From positions 3,658,001 through 3,722,000 of the forward strand of contig OZ246008.1 in the NCBI GenBank assembly GCA_965230525.1: 64,000 bases of DNA, given 5' to 3'. The translations under genes were made by a program, and so were the position numbers. Numbering within the stretch: position 1 is the first letter of the stretch; every line of letters begins with the position of its first letter. This document shows, piece by piece, positions 27,561 to 38,323 of this stretch. The stretch comes from GCA-002733465 sp965230525. GTDB lineage: Bacteria; Pseudomonadota; Gammaproteobacteria; Enterobacterales; Kangiellaceae. The notes under the pieces are model-generated. The model worked only from the letters and a program-made list of their open reading frames with translations. It was not told the DNA's origin and made no database searches.

Positions 27561-29395
27561 TGGCTGACGAACTACTCCCCTACTACGAAAAAGAACTCGC
27601 GTTTATCCGACAAATGGGCGCAGAGTTTTCCAATGAACACCCCAAGATAGCCAGTCGGCTAGGAATAAGTACAGACACCATAGAGGATCCTCATGTTTCT
27701 CGGTTAATCGAAAGCTTTGCCTATCTTAATGCACGTATTCAACATAAATTAGATGACGATTTTCCAGAATTAAGCGATGCAATGTTAGCGGTTTTATTCC
27801 CACATTATCAGCGTCCTATTCCTTCTATGTCGATTGTTCAATTCTCCGCAGACGAGGAGCAACTGGAAGCAAGCTATACCGTATCAAGAAAAACAGAAAT
27901 AGAAACAGAACAGTTTCAAGGCGAGAACTGCCGCTTTACGACCTGTTACGATACCGAACTATTACCCATAAAAGTAACTTCAGCGAATCTGTTAGCACGC
28001 CCATTTACAACGCCCGGTTCGGCAGAAATTAAAGGCGCTGGCGGTGTTCTTAAACTTTCCCTCGAAACATTCTCTGATGCCCTTAGCTTTTCCGAACTAG
28101 ACGCCGACAGTTTCAGATTTTATCTGAAAGGACAAACACAGCATATCAATCCGTTATATCAACTTTTACTCAATGATTGCTTGTCGGTGGTGTTGTCGTT
28201 TGGAGAAAGCGATACTAAATTAAAGAAGCTCGATAGTAGTATGATTCGCCCTGTTGGTTTTGCAGAAAACCAGACCATTCTTCCATACCCCGACGCATCG
28301 TTTACTGGTTACCGCCTACTTACTGAATATTTTATTTTCCCAGAAAAATTCATGTTTGTGGATTTTGTCGGTTTAAAAAAATACCTTAAATCTTGCAACG
28401 GCAACAAGTTAGACTTATACGTCTATTTACGCTCTTCCGACGTTGAATTAGAACATAACATTTCGGAACAGACATTTGCACTCGGTTGTACGCCAGTAGT
28501 GAACTTGTTTCAACAGCGTGCAGAACCCATTAAGTTGGATAACACGCAAACTGAGTATCAATTAATCCCAGATATGAGACGCCCAGTAGGTTTTGAAGTT
28601 TACTCGACGGATTCGGTTAGGGGCACCACTTCAACCGGTATCGAAAAAGAGTTCCATCCGTTTTATGGATTGAATCACGAACAACAATTAGCGCAGGACA
28701 ACGCCTTTTGGTTCGCATCGCGTCGAAGCGCCAAACTCAATCATGAAAACCGCGACGAAGGCACCGATGTTTATTTGAGCTTAGTCGACTTACAATTTAA
28801 TCCTCATCTTCCTGAAGATTATACACTTACCGTCGAAACAACCTGTAGTAATAGAGATTTGCCCAGTAAACTACCATTCAATTTGGATCAACCTAAACTT
28901 CAATGTGTGGATACCGCGCCGCCCTGTTCCAAAATACGCTGTATCACCCAACCCACAGCCACGGTAAGACCACCGCTAAGAAATTTTGCTCGCTGGCGGT
29001 TGATATCACATCTAAATTTAAACTATTTATCCCTAACCGGACGAGATGATCCGACTGAAGCATTAAAAGAAATACTACGACTGTATGATTTTAAAGAGTC
29101 TTCTGTCACCCAAGGGCTAATCGCTGCGATTCTAAAAGTATATGCCAAGCCGATTAGTGCACCATTAAACATTGATGGCCATGCCACTATTTGTCGCGGG
29201 ATTGAAGTTGAAATTGAACTCGACGATACCCAGCTAACCGGCAGCAGTAGCTATTTATTTGCATCAGTTCTCGAGCAGTTTTTTGCACTCTATTGCTCGG
29301 TTAATTCATTCACCCGTCTTTTAGTTAAATTAAAAGGTAAAGAAGGTTATTTAAAAAAATGCCCACCACGAGCAGGCGAAAAAGTACTCATTTAA
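27560..29395 (+). CDS. tssF: T6SS baseplate protein TssF (VasA)
   Basis: 611 residues, normal length. LLPYYEKELAFIRQMGAEFS at the N-terminus, then FAYLNARIQHKLDDDFPEL and LFPHYQRPIPSMSIVQF, are diagnostic. TssF forms the baseplate wedge as a dimer with TssG. The gene overlaps tssG by 37 bp. Confidence 0.95.
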   Translation: MADELLPYYEKELAFIRQMGAEFSNEHPKIASRLGISTDTIEDPHVSRLIESFAYLNARIQHKLDDDFPELSDAMLAVLFPHYQRPIPSMSIVQFSADEEQLEASYTVSRKTEIETEQFQGENCRFTTCYDTELLPIKVTSANLLARPFTTPGSAEIKGAGGVLKLSLETFSDALSFSELDADSFRFYLKGQTQHINPLYQLLLNDCLSVVLSFGESDTKLKKLDSSMIRPVGFAENQTILPYPDASFTGYRLLTEYFIFPEKFMFVDFVGLKKYLKSCNGNKLDLYVYLRSSDVELEHNISEQTFALGCTPVVNLFQQRAEPIKLDNTQTEYQLIPDMRRPVGFEVYSTDSVRGTTSTGIEKEFHPFYGLNHEQQLAQDNAFWFASRRSAKLNHENRDEGTDVYLSLVDLQFNPHLPEDYTLTVETTCSNRDLPSKLPFNLDQPKLQCVDTAPPCSKIRCITQPTATVRPPLRNFARWRLISHLNLNYLSLTGRDDPTEALKEILRLYDFKESSVTQGLIAAILKVYAKPISAPLNIDGHATICRGIEVEIELDDTQLTGSSSYLFASVLEQFFALYCSVNSFTRLLVKLKGKEGYLKKCPPRAGEKVLI

Positions 29396-30516
29396 GCAAA
29401 GCCAGTACTTCGTTGACTAACAATATTCAAGAATCACCCGAGCAATACAGCTTTTTTCAAGCTGTACGCCTGCTTGAGCGCGCATTAAAAACAAGTGAAC
29501 AAAAACAAAACTCCAACGAACGGGATATGTCATATGGCAACCCTGTCGCTCGTTTTGTACCGCCAAGCTCCGAAGCGATCCGTTTTGCGACGAGCCAAGC
29601 GCTAAGATTTACCGAATCAGAGTTAGACAAAATTAAACAAAAGAAAATCACTGCGAGTGGCGTCCCCCGATTCCAATGGCAAATGACTGTCAATTTTATG
29701 GGGTTAACGGGCAGCCATGGGGTGCTGCCTTATCACTACACTGAGCTTATTTTAAAACGATTAAAAATTAAAGATGAATCGTTTGCCGACTTTTTAGATC
29801 TGTTTAACCACCGGACAATTTCATTGTTTTATCAAGCGGGGTCAAAATATAACCTGCCGTTAGAATACGAACGAAAAAAACTCAATCCGCCGAGCTTTTC
29901 AAGTCGCGATTGCCAAACCCAAGTATTACTCTCATTAATTGGTTTAGGAACCAACAATCTGACGGGTCAGCAATATACAAGTGACGAATCGCTAATATTT
30001 TATAGCGGCTTACTGAGTCAGCAGCTAAGAACGGCAAGCGGCCTAAAACAAATTTTACGTAGTCATTTTGATATTCCAGTTAAGATAGAAGAATTTGTGG
30101 GCCAGTGGCAAGAGCTTATTGATGATGTTAGGAGTAAGCTGCCCTGCCAGCGTCTTCCACTCGGACAAAATAACCAGCTTGGCAAAACCACTATACTAGG
30201 AAAAAAAGGTTGGTTTGCACAAGGCAAGATAAGAATTATCTTAGGGCCGCTAAGTAAGAAACAAGCACAAAAATTTGCGCCTGACACGAAAGCTTTATAT
30301 GCTATGAACGAGATTGTACAATTCTATCTCGGCATGGAATATGAGTATGAGTTTATTGTTAGAATTACAAGAAGTGACTCACTTGATAAGGCCCAACTCA
30401 ATCCAAAACAGCCCCCAATTATGGGTTGGAATACTTGGGTGGTAAGTAAGGCCAAGCAAGAATATAAAAAGAATGAAACATTAGATATATCAGTTTCTTC
30501 CAAACAATTTAACTAA
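29359..30516 (+). CDS. tssG: T6SS baseplate protein TssG (VasB)
   Basis: 385 residues with the TssG hallmarks YSFFQAVRLLER, FMGLTGSHGVLPYHYTELIL and FLDLFNHRTISLFYQA. The annotated ATG lies 37 bp inside tssF, giving a short basic Ser/Thr-rich leader before the conserved part; a shorter start is possible but no better ribosome-binding site is seen. It completes the TssE-F-G wedge set. Confidence 0.93.
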   Translation: MPTTSRRKSTHLSKASTSLTNNIQESPEQYSFFQAVRLLERALKTSEQKQNSNERDMSYGNPVARFVPPSSEAIRFATSQALRFTESELDKIKQKKITASGVPRFQWQMTVNFMGLTGSHGVLPYHYTELILKRLKIKDESFADFLDLFNHRTISLFYQAGSKYNLPLEYERKKLNPPSFSSRDCQTQVLLSLIGLGTNNLTGQQYTSDESLIFYSGLLSQQLRTASGLKQILRSHFDIPVKIEEFVGQWQELIDDVRSKLPCQRLPLGQNNQLGKTTILGKKGWFAQGKIRIILGPLSKKQAQKFAPDTKALYAMNEIVQFYLGMEYEYEFIVRITRSDSLDKAQLNPKQPPIMGWNTWVVSKAKQEYKKNETLDISVSSKQFN

Positions 30517-30587
30517 ACAGAACGCTCCAACGTTAAAACAATTATGTTTTAGTTGGTAACCGATTAAACAAAATAACATTAGGGAAT

Positions 30588-33281
30588 ATGATGGTTTCTA
30601 TCGATCTAAAATCACTGGTTAATAAACTCAATGAGCCATGCCGACAATCACTTGAGAAAGCGGCTGGGCTTTGCATGGCTAGAACCCACTACAATGTCGA
30701 AGTTGAACATTGGTTACTCAAACTGCTTGAAATCCCAAATAGCGATATTATTGCCATTTTGGAAAAGTTCGAAATTGATATTGGCAAGCTCACTCAAGAC
30801 CTAAACAACGAACTCGATAGAATTAAATCTGGAAATTCACGCTCGCCGGCCCTCTCTCCTACCATTGTCGATCTTGCCAAAAGCGCATGGATTTTAGCGT
30901 CGGTAGAATACGGCCACCCCGTGGCGACAACAGCACATATCTTAACCGCATTAATGCTCGATGAAACGATTAGGCGATCGACCGAAGCGACTTCGGGTGA
31001 ACTTAAAAAGATCCCACCAGAATCATTGCGGGAACTAACCCGTGCAACCGTCGGTTCAACAGAAGAATCAGCGTTTAGTGCATCCCAAGCAAGTGAGTCT
31101 GGCTCGGCTGCAGCAACTCCCGGCGCACCAACTCAAACCCCCTCGCTGGATAAATTTACTACCAACTTAACCGAGTCTGCTAAAAAAGGGGAAATCGACC
31201 CGATACTTGGCCGAGATGAAGAAATTAGACAAATTATCGACATTTTAATAAGACGCAGACAAAACAACCCCATTCTCACGGGCGAAGCAGGCGTTGGCAA
31301 GACCGCAGTCGTTGAAGGCTTCGCACTTAGAATCGCTTCTGGGGATGTTCCTGAGCCGTTAAAAGGTGTTACCGTTCGTTCGCTCGATCTCGGTTTGTTG
31401 CAAGCCGGTGCCAGTGTTAAAGGTGAGTTTGAAAACCGTTTAAAATCCGTCATCTCGGAAGTAAAAAAATCAGCCGAACCGATCATCATGTTTATTGATG
31501 AAGCCCACACTTTAATTGGTGCAGGTGGTAAAGAAGGTCAAGGTGACGCCGCCAACTTATTAAAACCAGCGCTGGCAAGAGGCGAGCTCAGAACCATTGC
31601 TGCGACCACATGGGCTGAGTATAAAAAGTACTTTGAACGTGATCCGGCGTTGACTCGACGTTTTCAAGTGGTAAAAATTGAAGAGCCCGCAGAGGATAAA
31701 GCCATTGATATGATGCGAGCGATTTCACAAATGCTACAGGCCCATCACGGCGTCAGAATAATGGATGAAGCCATCGTTGACTCAGTCAAGCTTTCGGCTC
31801 GATATATTACCGCCCGACAATTGCCTGACAAGTCGGTAAGTTTACTTGACACAGCTTGCGCTAGAGTTTCACTAAGCCAAAGTGCAACCCCAGCAAGTGT
31901 AGAAGACACACGTCGCAGAATTACCCAATGTGATACCAACATCATTTCACTTGAAAGAGAAAACGCGACGCTCGGCAACTGTGAGATCAGAATTGAGCAA
32001 CTAAAAACCGAAAAAGCAGAACTGGAAGCACAATTAGTACAACAAGAAATACAGTGGGATAAAGAAAAAGAAATCGTTGCAAAAATTCATGCGCTTCAAA
32101 AACAAATCGAAGGCGACTTTCATGCCCAAAGACTTTCAGAAGAAGAAGCTAAGAAAGATGATGCTCCTAAAGCGTTAAGCGAGCAAGAGCGAGACAAAAT
32201 AAAAACTGAATTACAGCAGCATATGGCCGACCTCACGGAAGTACAAGGCCAAGAGCCGATGATCCAGGTAAATGTTGGTAGTCAAGCCATTGCAGAAGTG
32301 GTTGCTAATTGGACCGGAATTCCTGTTGGAAAAATGGTTTCAGATGAAATTCAATCAATCCTCAATTTAAGTGAGCGCTTGGGTCAGCGAGTTATTGGAC
32401 AAGATCATGCCTTGGAAGCGATTGCAGAAAGCATTCGAACTTCACGAGCTGGTTTGACCGATCCTCGAAAACCAATTGGTGTATTTTTTATGGTCGGTTC
32501 AAGCGGCGTGGGCAAAACCGAGACAGCTCTGGCACTGGCTGATATTCTCTATGGCGGTGAACAAAACATAACCACGATTAACATGTCTGAATTTAAAGAA
32601 GAACATAAAGTCTCGATGCTACTCGGTTCACCTCCGGGTTATGTCGGCTATGGTGAAGGCGGAGTGTTAACCGAAGCAGTCCGGAGAAAACCATACAGTG
32701 TTGTGTTACTAGACGAAATGGAAAAGGCCCATCCTGGCGTCCAAGATATATTCTACAATTTATTCGATAAAGGAACGATCAAGGATGGTGAAGGTCGAGA
32801 TATCGATTTCCGAAACACTGTCATCATCATGACGTCTAATGCTGGAGAAGAACACATCCGAGCGATTTGCGCTGCTGGTGAGGAGCTTCCTGAACCCGAT
32901 GTTTTGTTAGATAACTTTAGACCACAGCTACTTAATTTCTTTAAACCGGCGTTCCTAGGACGTACAACGGTTATCCCCTACTATCCACTTGCAGATGAAA
33001 ACTTATTAAAGATTTGTAAGATCAACATGACACGGATCGAGAAACGGGTTCGCGCACATTATGATGCCGAGTTTAGCTACGACGAGGATGTACTTTTACA
33101 CATTGTTGCTCGCAGTCAAGAGGTTGATACCGGCGCCAGAAATATTGAAAATATTTTGACTCGGACCATGCTCCCGGCCATGGCATCTGAGTGTTTAGCG
33201 CGCTTAGCGACTAACCAAGACATTACTAAAATACATGTTGGTGTAACCGAAGATTCAAACTTCACTTACGATATTCAGTAA
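30588..33281 (+). CDS. tssH: T6SS sheath-disassembly ATPase TssH (ClpV)
   Basis: 897-residue AAA+ unfoldase. Clp N-domain at residues 1-150, first Walker A GEAGVGKT (232-239), a ClpB-like middle domain around 435-560 that is shorter than in ClpB, and a second ATPase with GSSGVGKTE and the VVLLDEMEKAH Walker B. ClpV pulls apart contracted sheath for reuse. Tandem ATGs at 30588 and 30591 follow AGGGA; the second has better spacing. A terminator follows the gene. Confidence 0.95.
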   Translation: MMVSIDLKSLVNKLNEPCRQSLEKAAGLCMARTHYNVEVEHWLLKLLEIPNSDIIAILEKFEIDIGKLTQDLNNELDRIKSGNSRSPALSPTIVDLAKSAWILASVEYGHPVATTAHILTALMLDETIRRSTEATSGELKKIPPESLRELTRATVGSTEESAFSASQASESGSAAATPGAPTQTPSLDKFTTNLTESAKKGEIDPILGRDEEIRQIIDILIRRRQNNPILTGEAGVGKTAVVEGFALRIASGDVPEPLKGVTVRSLDLGLLQAGASVKGEFENRLKSVISEVKKSAEPIIMFIDEAHTLIGAGGKEGQGDAANLLKPALARGELRTIAATTWAEYKKYFERDPALTRRFQVVKIEEPAEDKAIDMMRAISQMLQAHHGVRIMDEAIVDSVKLSARYITARQLPDKSVSLLDTACARVSLSQSATPASVEDTRRRITQCDTNIISLERENATLGNCEIRIEQLKTEKAELEAQLVQQEIQWDKEKEIVAKIHALQKQIEGDFHAQRLSEEEAKKDDAPKALSEQERDKIKTELQQHMADLTEVQGQEPMIQVNVGSQAIAEVVANWTGIPVGKMVSDEIQSILNLSERLGQRVIGQDHALEAIAESIRTSRAGLTDPRKPIGVFFMVGSSGVGKTETALALADILYGGEQNITTINMSEFKEEHKVSMLLGSPPGYVGYGEGGVLTEAVRRKPYSVVLLDEMEKAHPGVQDIFYNLFDKGTIKDGEGRDIDFRNTVIIMTSNAGEEHIRAICAAGEELPEPDVLLDNFRPQLLNFFKPAFLGRTTVIPYYPLADENLLKICKINMTRIEKRVRAHYDAEFSYDEDVLLHIVARSQEVDTGARNIENILTRTMLPAMASECLARLATNQDITKIHVGVTEDSNFTYDIQ

Positions 33282-33297
33282 TAGCGGCAAAATACTT

Positions 33298-33328
33298 AAG
33301 CACTTCATGGCTTCATGGAGTGCTTTTT
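33298..33328 (+). terminator. Intrinsic terminator after tssH
   Basis: AAGCACTTCATG and CATGGAGTGCTT form a 12 bp stem with one wobble pair and a 4 base loop, ending in a short run of T. It closes the core T6SS operon. A longer upstream start for the next gene (33315) would fall inside this hairpin. Confidence 0.75.
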
Positions 33329-33344
33329 CATTCCCAGTTTAATT

Positions 33345-34775
33345 ATGAAGCAAATGACCCAACATTTTGTGAGTAAGCATTTCTTGTTTAAATCCTTTAT
33401 ACGGCTATTGCTCTGTTCTTTCGCTTTAATGTTCAATCACATTGCGAGCGCAAGTGAGCACCCAAACATTCATCAGCAAATTAAATTGCTCGATCAAAAA
33501 ACAAGTAAACTGGCAAACCGTTTCTATCAGCAATTATCTTTCGTATCTAACGACTCTGTCAAAACTATAACAACGTCAGAACAACTGAATGACCTATTTG
33601 TGTCTGATCCGAGATCAAACCATGGCTTGTCTTTAGTGATTACAATTCATGCTAACCTAGCTTTTATCCGCGAACATTTGGACCCGAACAGCACACCGAA
33701 AGTATTAAAAGCTCTTCTCGACAATAATGATATTACGACGGCTTTGTCATTATTTAAATTGATTAAGAATAACGCGGACGACCTCTTAATAGCTAAGGCA
33801 TCAATTCAACTCGCAGACTACTATAACGACCGGCGGCAGTGGCAAAATACCCTGAACATTCTTGATTTTGACTTTGAGGAGCTCGCCGAATTAGACGCTA
33901 GCCAAGCATCGATGGCGAAAGGGCTAGCCCTGCAAAATCTAAAAAAACACCGGCAGTCGATTAAAGAATATAACAAGGTATATGCCAATACACCATTTCA
34001 TACTTCAGCTCAAACTAATATTGCAATCGCCCACCTTCGCCAAGACTGGTGGACTGATGCGCATATCATCATAAAACAACTGCTAAAGCCTGAGTCAAAA
34101 ATCTCTGCGGAGTTTAGAGATAGGCTTAATCTAATGCTGGGTTATTCATTTTTTAACAAAGAATACTATCGAGAGTCGCGAGAAGCGTTTCGAGACATCA
34201 GTTTGGAGAGCCAGTATACCAATCGTGCTATTATGGGGTTAGTGCTAGCTGCAATTGCACAACAAGACTATTCTGGGGCTCTAAAAACGCTAACCCTATT
34301 AAATCAAAAAAATGGTAATGAATTAGTAATTGAAGAATCATACCTGCTGCTTCCTCACTTGCACCAAAAACTTCAACAGTTTAACAAAGCTAATTTAGCC
34401 TATCAAAAAAGTATTGATTACTACGAACAACGAATTGCCCAACTGGGTTTAATTACCCCGGCAGAAATCGTAAACAACTTTAATGCCATCGCTAATCGAC
34501 GACAAAATACGATTCAGCTTGCAGAAACAAAATTAGAGTTAACCACGCTATATCCAGAATACTTTGAAAAAAACATTGCGCTATTAAATCAAATGAAAAA
34601 CAACTCGCTGGATCCGTCGATTAGTACAAAACTCGATTTATTGTTGAACGAATACCAAGAAACCTTTGAACTCGCTGCGCATCAATTAGTCGCGCGCCGA
34701 GTCAACGCCCTAAGTAGCTACCTCAGCCAATCTAAATTTGGCTTAGCTCGACTTTACGATGGTGCCGATGATTAA
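33345..34775 (+). CDS. Exported TPR-like helical repeat protein
   Basis: 476 residues from the ATG at 33345, which gives a good signal peptide (Lys/His start, hydrophobic core, Ala-Ser-Ala-Ser cleavage). An earlier in-frame ATG at 33315 lies in the tssH terminator and adds a poor leader. The mature protein is helical with tetratricopeptide-like spacing (for example LADYYNDRRQWQNTLNIL and IAIAHLRQDWWTDAHIII). No enzyme motif. It overlaps the next TPR lipoprotein gene by a few bases and is probably periplasmic. TPR proteins of this kind accompany ExbB/ExbD-AgmX motors in Glt/Agl-type clusters. Confidence 0.75.
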   Translation: MKQMTQHFVSKHFLFKSFIRLLLCSFALMFNHIASASEHPNIHQQIKLLDQKTSKLANRFYQQLSFVSNDSVKTITTSEQLNDLFVSDPRSNHGLSLVITIHANLAFIREHLDPNSTPKVLKALLDNNDITTALSLFKLIKNNADDLLIAKASIQLADYYNDRRQWQNTLNILDFDFEELAELDASQASMAKGLALQNLKKHRQSIKEYNKVYANTPFHTSAQTNIAIAHLRQDWWTDAHIIIKQLLKPESKISAEFRDRLNLMLGYSFFNKEYYRESREAFRDISLESQYTNRAIMGLVLAAIAQQDYSGALKTLTLLNQKNGNELVIEESYLLLPHLHQKLQQFNKANLAYQKSIDYYEQRIAQLGLITPAEIVNNFNAIANRRQNTIQLAETKLELTTLYPEYFEKNIALLNQMKNNSLDPSISTKLDLLLNEYQETFELAAHQLVARRVNALSSYLSQSKFGLARLYDGADD

Positions 34776-37620
34776 AATTGCTAAGAAAATTGGAGTCACC
34801 TCTACGCTAGTAATCGCAGTGGCTAGCTGTTCGACAGTGGAACCCGTCACAAAACCGACGTTACGAAGTATCGATAATTCGCCGATAGAAAGTACGGCCG
34901 CTCAATCTCAAAAGATACAAAAGCGAAGTACCAGAGAAATTAGAGATGCCTATAAAGATTATTTGTCTAAAACCGACAAAGATGATCTATCCAGAAGAAC
35001 GGCGCTAAATCGACTCGCGGAGCTAGAATTTGAAGTAAGCAACCAACTTGCGACCGAACAAGCAGAGTCAGAAGCCGAGCGAGCTAAACTGGTGGAAATG
35101 CAACAACAGCAAAAGCTCGATCAAACCATCAAACTATTGACCACTTCGCTGACGGACTACCCCAAAGCTAAAGGCAACGACAGACTGCTTTATCAGCTAG
35201 CTAAGGCGCTTGATCAGAGAGGTTTTTATGAAAAATCGATTGAAGTTTTAAGGCGCTTGGTAAATCAATACCCCAAATCAAAATATTATGTGGAGTCTCA
35301 ATTTCGGTTGGCTGAAGCTAACTTTAGTAAGGGTGATTATTTAGCAGCTGAGAACGGATATACTGAAGTTTTAATTGCGTCAAACAACCATGTATTTTAT
35401 GAGAAAGCTATTTTCAAACGTGGCTGGTCTCGCTTTAAACAATCCTACTTTCAAGATGCAATCGATGATTATATTCGCGCCATTAAATATCATCAATTTA
35501 CAGAGATTGAGCAGCTTAATGAGACCGAGAAAAGTCTTTTTAACGAATACTTCAGAGCGCTTGGGTTATCTTTCGGAGGTTTAGGTGGCGCACAAGCGTT
35601 AAAAGAGTTTTTTGATAATTCGCCTGACTTTAAGTATCAATTTACAACCTATGCCGTTTTAAGCGATTTGTACTTAAAACAAGAACGATTCAGCGACGCA
35701 GCTCAAGTGTTAAAGCAATTTATTGAGCAAAACCCTTACGCTAAAGAAGCTGCCTATGCACAATTGAAAACAGTCGAAGTATGGCAACAAAGCGGCTTTA
35801 CTTCAAAACTCAACCAAGAGATAGAATTGTATTATCTTCGCTACAACCCTAATAACCTCTACTGGAAACGAGTGGGCAGAGAAACTACTGCTTTTGAGTC
35901 GACGAATCAATCATTAAGAAAGTATATATTGTTGATAGCCGAATACTTCCATAGTTTATATCAACAACAACCAAACAAAGCGAATTATTCAAGTGCAAAA
36001 AAATGGTACAACCGATATTTAAATGATTATGCAAGCTACGCGCTTAAGGATAAAGTTTATTTTCAATTTGCCGAGTTACTATTTGCCAGCAATAAATACC
36101 AAGAAGCCCTCGGTTATTATGAATTAGCAGCCTATGATCAAGATTTAATCTTAGATAAACCTTCGGCTTACGCCACTATCATAATAACTGACAAGTTATT
36201 TAATCAAGAAACTGGTCAAGCTAGACGCTCTGCTATTTTGCAAAAGCTATTAAAATATAGCTTACTATTTGCTCAGCTTTATCGCGACGATCCACGCACA
36301 TTTGACGTTATCGCTCATGCAGCAGAAGCCAGTTACGCTGTTGGAAACTATCAAAAAACCATAGAGCTTTCAGATTTACTAGACTTTAGCAAAGCTGATA
36401 GTAAAACTAAGCAAAATACGTTTTATGCGATTAACCTGCTCAAAGCCCAGTCTTATTTTAACTTAGAACAATTTCCACCAGCAGAGTCAGTGTACCGCTC
36501 GCTATTGGAGTCATTCCCGCTGAAGAAGAAACAGCGAAGTGATGTTGTGGAAAGAATGGCGCTCACCGTTTATAACCATGCCAATCAATTAAAGCAGCAA
36601 AACAAACCTGTTGAAGCGTCTCAAAACTTTATGCGAATTGCTGAATTTGCTAATGCGTCTGATATTGCCATTGCTGGTATTTATGACGCTATCGCAATAT
36701 TTATGAGCAACCAATCTTGGCAACAAGCTATTTCAGCGATAAACCAAATGCAGTCAAGCTACCCCAACAATAAATATTCTAAAGACGTCACTAAAAAACT
36801 ATCCATCGCGTATTTAAAATCAGACCAAGGACTTAAAGCGGCCGAACAATTTGAGAAAATATCGACGTTCGAAAAAGATAAAGAAGTTAAGGTTGCGGCG
36901 TTGTGGCAAGCGGCAGAACTTTATGAAGCGAAAAATGATCTGATGGCGGCAGCTCGCTCCTATTCTGAATACGCTAACACGTTTAAAAAGCCCTATCCTC
37001 AATACGCAGAAGCGATGTATAAGCTAGTCGCGCTTTATCAAAAAATGAATAAACAAAAGTTAACGTCTATTTGGCAAAAACGCATTATTAATGCTGATAA
37101 AAAACAAGCATTGAGTGAACGTACCGATCGAACTAATTTTATCGTCGCGCAGACCTATTTAGACCTCGCACGCGAACAACAAACTCAGTTCAAACAACTA
37201 AAGCTAGTTGAGCCACTGCAAGTGAACTTACGCAAAAAGAAGAAATCAATGCAGCAAGCCATTACCTACTATGGACAGGCTTCCAATTTTGGCATTGCTG
37301 AGTTAACCACTGAATCAACATTTGCAATCGCCGACATATATCTAAATTTTAGTCAGTCACTTCTTGACTCAGAACGACCAAAGCATCTTAAAGGAGAAGA
37401 TTTGGAACAATATAATATACTCATTGAAGACCAAGCCTTTCCCTTTGAGGATAAAGCGATTGAGTTTCATGAAGTTAATTTATCCCGAATCAAAGACGGC
37501 GTGTATAACGACTGGGTTTCCAAAAGTTTAAGTGAGCTGAAAGTTCTTTTTCCTGCTAAGTACGCCCGGCGGAGTAAAATAGAGGGTTATATCGATGTTT
37601 CGTATAACGACGAGCAATAA
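34768..37620 (+). CDS. Large TPR-repeat lipoprotein
   Basis: 950 residues from the ATG at 34768 (an ATG three codons earlier is also possible). Lipoprotein signal with the Cys in VASCSTVEP, then a Gln/Glu-rich helical stretch and many tetratricopeptide units of BamD/YbgF type, for example LLYQLAKALDQRGFYEKSIE and FSKGDYLAAENGYTEVL. It is predicted to be anchored to a membrane from the periplasmic side and to act as a scaffold. It overlaps the preceding TPR gene and is followed directly by a third TPR lipoprotein. The resemblance to AglT/GltE-type motility lipoproteins is in architecture only; I cannot test orthology. Confidence 0.75.
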   Translation: MIKIAKKIGVTSTLVIAVASCSTVEPVTKPTLRSIDNSPIESTAAQSQKIQKRSTREIRDAYKDYLSKTDKDDLSRRTALNRLAELEFEVSNQLATEQAESEAERAKLVEMQQQQKLDQTIKLLTTSLTDYPKAKGNDRLLYQLAKALDQRGFYEKSIEVLRRLVNQYPKSKYYVESQFRLAEANFSKGDYLAAENGYTEVLIASNNHVFYEKAIFKRGWSRFKQSYFQDAIDDYIRAIKYHQFTEIEQLNETEKSLFNEYFRALGLSFGGLGGAQALKEFFDNSPDFKYQFTTYAVLSDLYLKQERFSDAAQVLKQFIEQNPYAKEAAYAQLKTVEVWQQSGFTSKLNQEIELYYLRYNPNNLYWKRVGRETTAFESTNQSLRKYILLIAEYFHSLYQQQPNKANYSSAKKWYNRYLNDYASYALKDKVYFQFAELLFASNKYQEALGYYELAAYDQDLILDKPSAYATIIITDKLFNQETGQARRSAILQKLLKYSLLFAQLYRDDPRTFDVIAHAAEASYAVGNYQKTIELSDLLDFSKADSKTKQNTFYAINLLKAQSYFNLEQFPPAESVYRSLLESFPLKKKQRSDVVERMALTVYNHANQLKQQNKPVEASQNFMRIAEFANASDIAIAGIYDAIAIFMSNQSWQQAISAINQMQSSYPNNKYSKDVTKKLSIAYLKSDQGLKAAEQFEKISTFEKDKEVKVAALWQAAELYEAKNDLMAAARSYSEYANTFKKPYPQYAEAMYKLVALYQKMNKQKLTSIWQKRIINADKKQALSERTDRTNFIVAQTYLDLAREQQTQFKQLKLVEPLQVNLRKKKKSMQQAITYYGQASNFGIAELTTESTFAIADIYLNFSQSLLDSERPKHLKGEDLEQYNILIEDQAFPFEDKAIEFHEVNLSRIKDGVYNDWVSKSLSELKVLFPAKYARRSKIEGYIDVSYNDEQ

Positions 37621-37621
37621 A

Positions 37622-38308
37622 ATGAATATCTATCAGATTCAAACTCAAAATGGTATCTCCAGTAAGAAACTGTGCCCGTCGAAAGATGATACGCGTTATA
37701 TACAAAATATCTCGCTTATTAAGCGCTGCTTTACACTGCTGCTGGCAGTAGTGCTGATCAGTGGCTGTCAAACCTCGTCCCCCAGCAAAACGGCTGGTCA
37801 ACACGACAAGCCTATCAGCGGCCCCGTACAACTTAACAAAGAGCAGATTGGTCGTTATCAAGAATCCCTGCGGCTCTTGCAAGCTAAAGACTATTCATCA
37901 GCTGAGTCAATTTTGCTTGAGCTCTCAGAAGTACAACCAAACTTTGCAGGCAGTTGGCTGAACCTAGGCTTGATTAAGCTTATGACCAAACAGCCAACGC
38001 AGGCAAAAACTTTCGTCGAAAAAGCACTCACCTTGACCCCTGAACATTCTCAGGCGCTTAATCTAATGGGATTAATTGCGACACATGACAGAGATATTAA
38101 ACTCGCAGAGCGTTATTATCTAAAGGCTATCGAGCACTCAGCACAGTACGCCAATGCACATTACAACCTGGCGCTACTCTATGACGTATATTTACAAAAT
38201 ATTCGAAAAGCGGTGAAGTATTATCAAGGTTATTTAGAATATGCTCAAATTGAGGACAAACAAACTCAAGATTGGGTCGAACACCTTCAATCGAGCTTAA
38301 CTAACTGA
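37622..38308 (+). CDS. Small TPR lipoprotein
   Basis: 228 residues from the ATG one base after the upstream stop. The lipobox ISGCQTSS follows an unusually long 34-residue polar leader before the hydrophobic core; no better in-frame start is visible. The mature part contains about three to four TPR units (SWLNLGLIKLMTKQPTQAKT, ALNLMGLIATHDRDIKLAE, NAHYNLALLYDVYLQNIRKA), similar in spacing to PilF/NlpI-type lipoproteins. It is third of the TPR genes downstream of the T6SS. Confidence 0.75.
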   Translation: MNIYQIQTQNGISSKKLCPSKDDTRYIQNISLIKRCFTLLLAVVLISGCQTSSPSKTAGQHDKPISGPVQLNKEQIGRYQESLRLLQAKDYSSAESILLELSEVQPNFAGSWLNLGLIKLMTKQPTQAKTFVEKALTLTPEHSQALNLMGLIATHDRDIKLAERYYLKAIEHSAQYANAHYNLALLYDVYLQNIRKAVKYYQGYLEYAQIEDKQTQDWVEHLQSSLTN

Positions 38309-38323
38309 TAGAGAGTAACCACA

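Noticed and set aside
33315..33344. Upstream start of the first TPR gene
   Set aside because: It lies inside the tssH terminator and spoils the signal peptide that begins at 33345.
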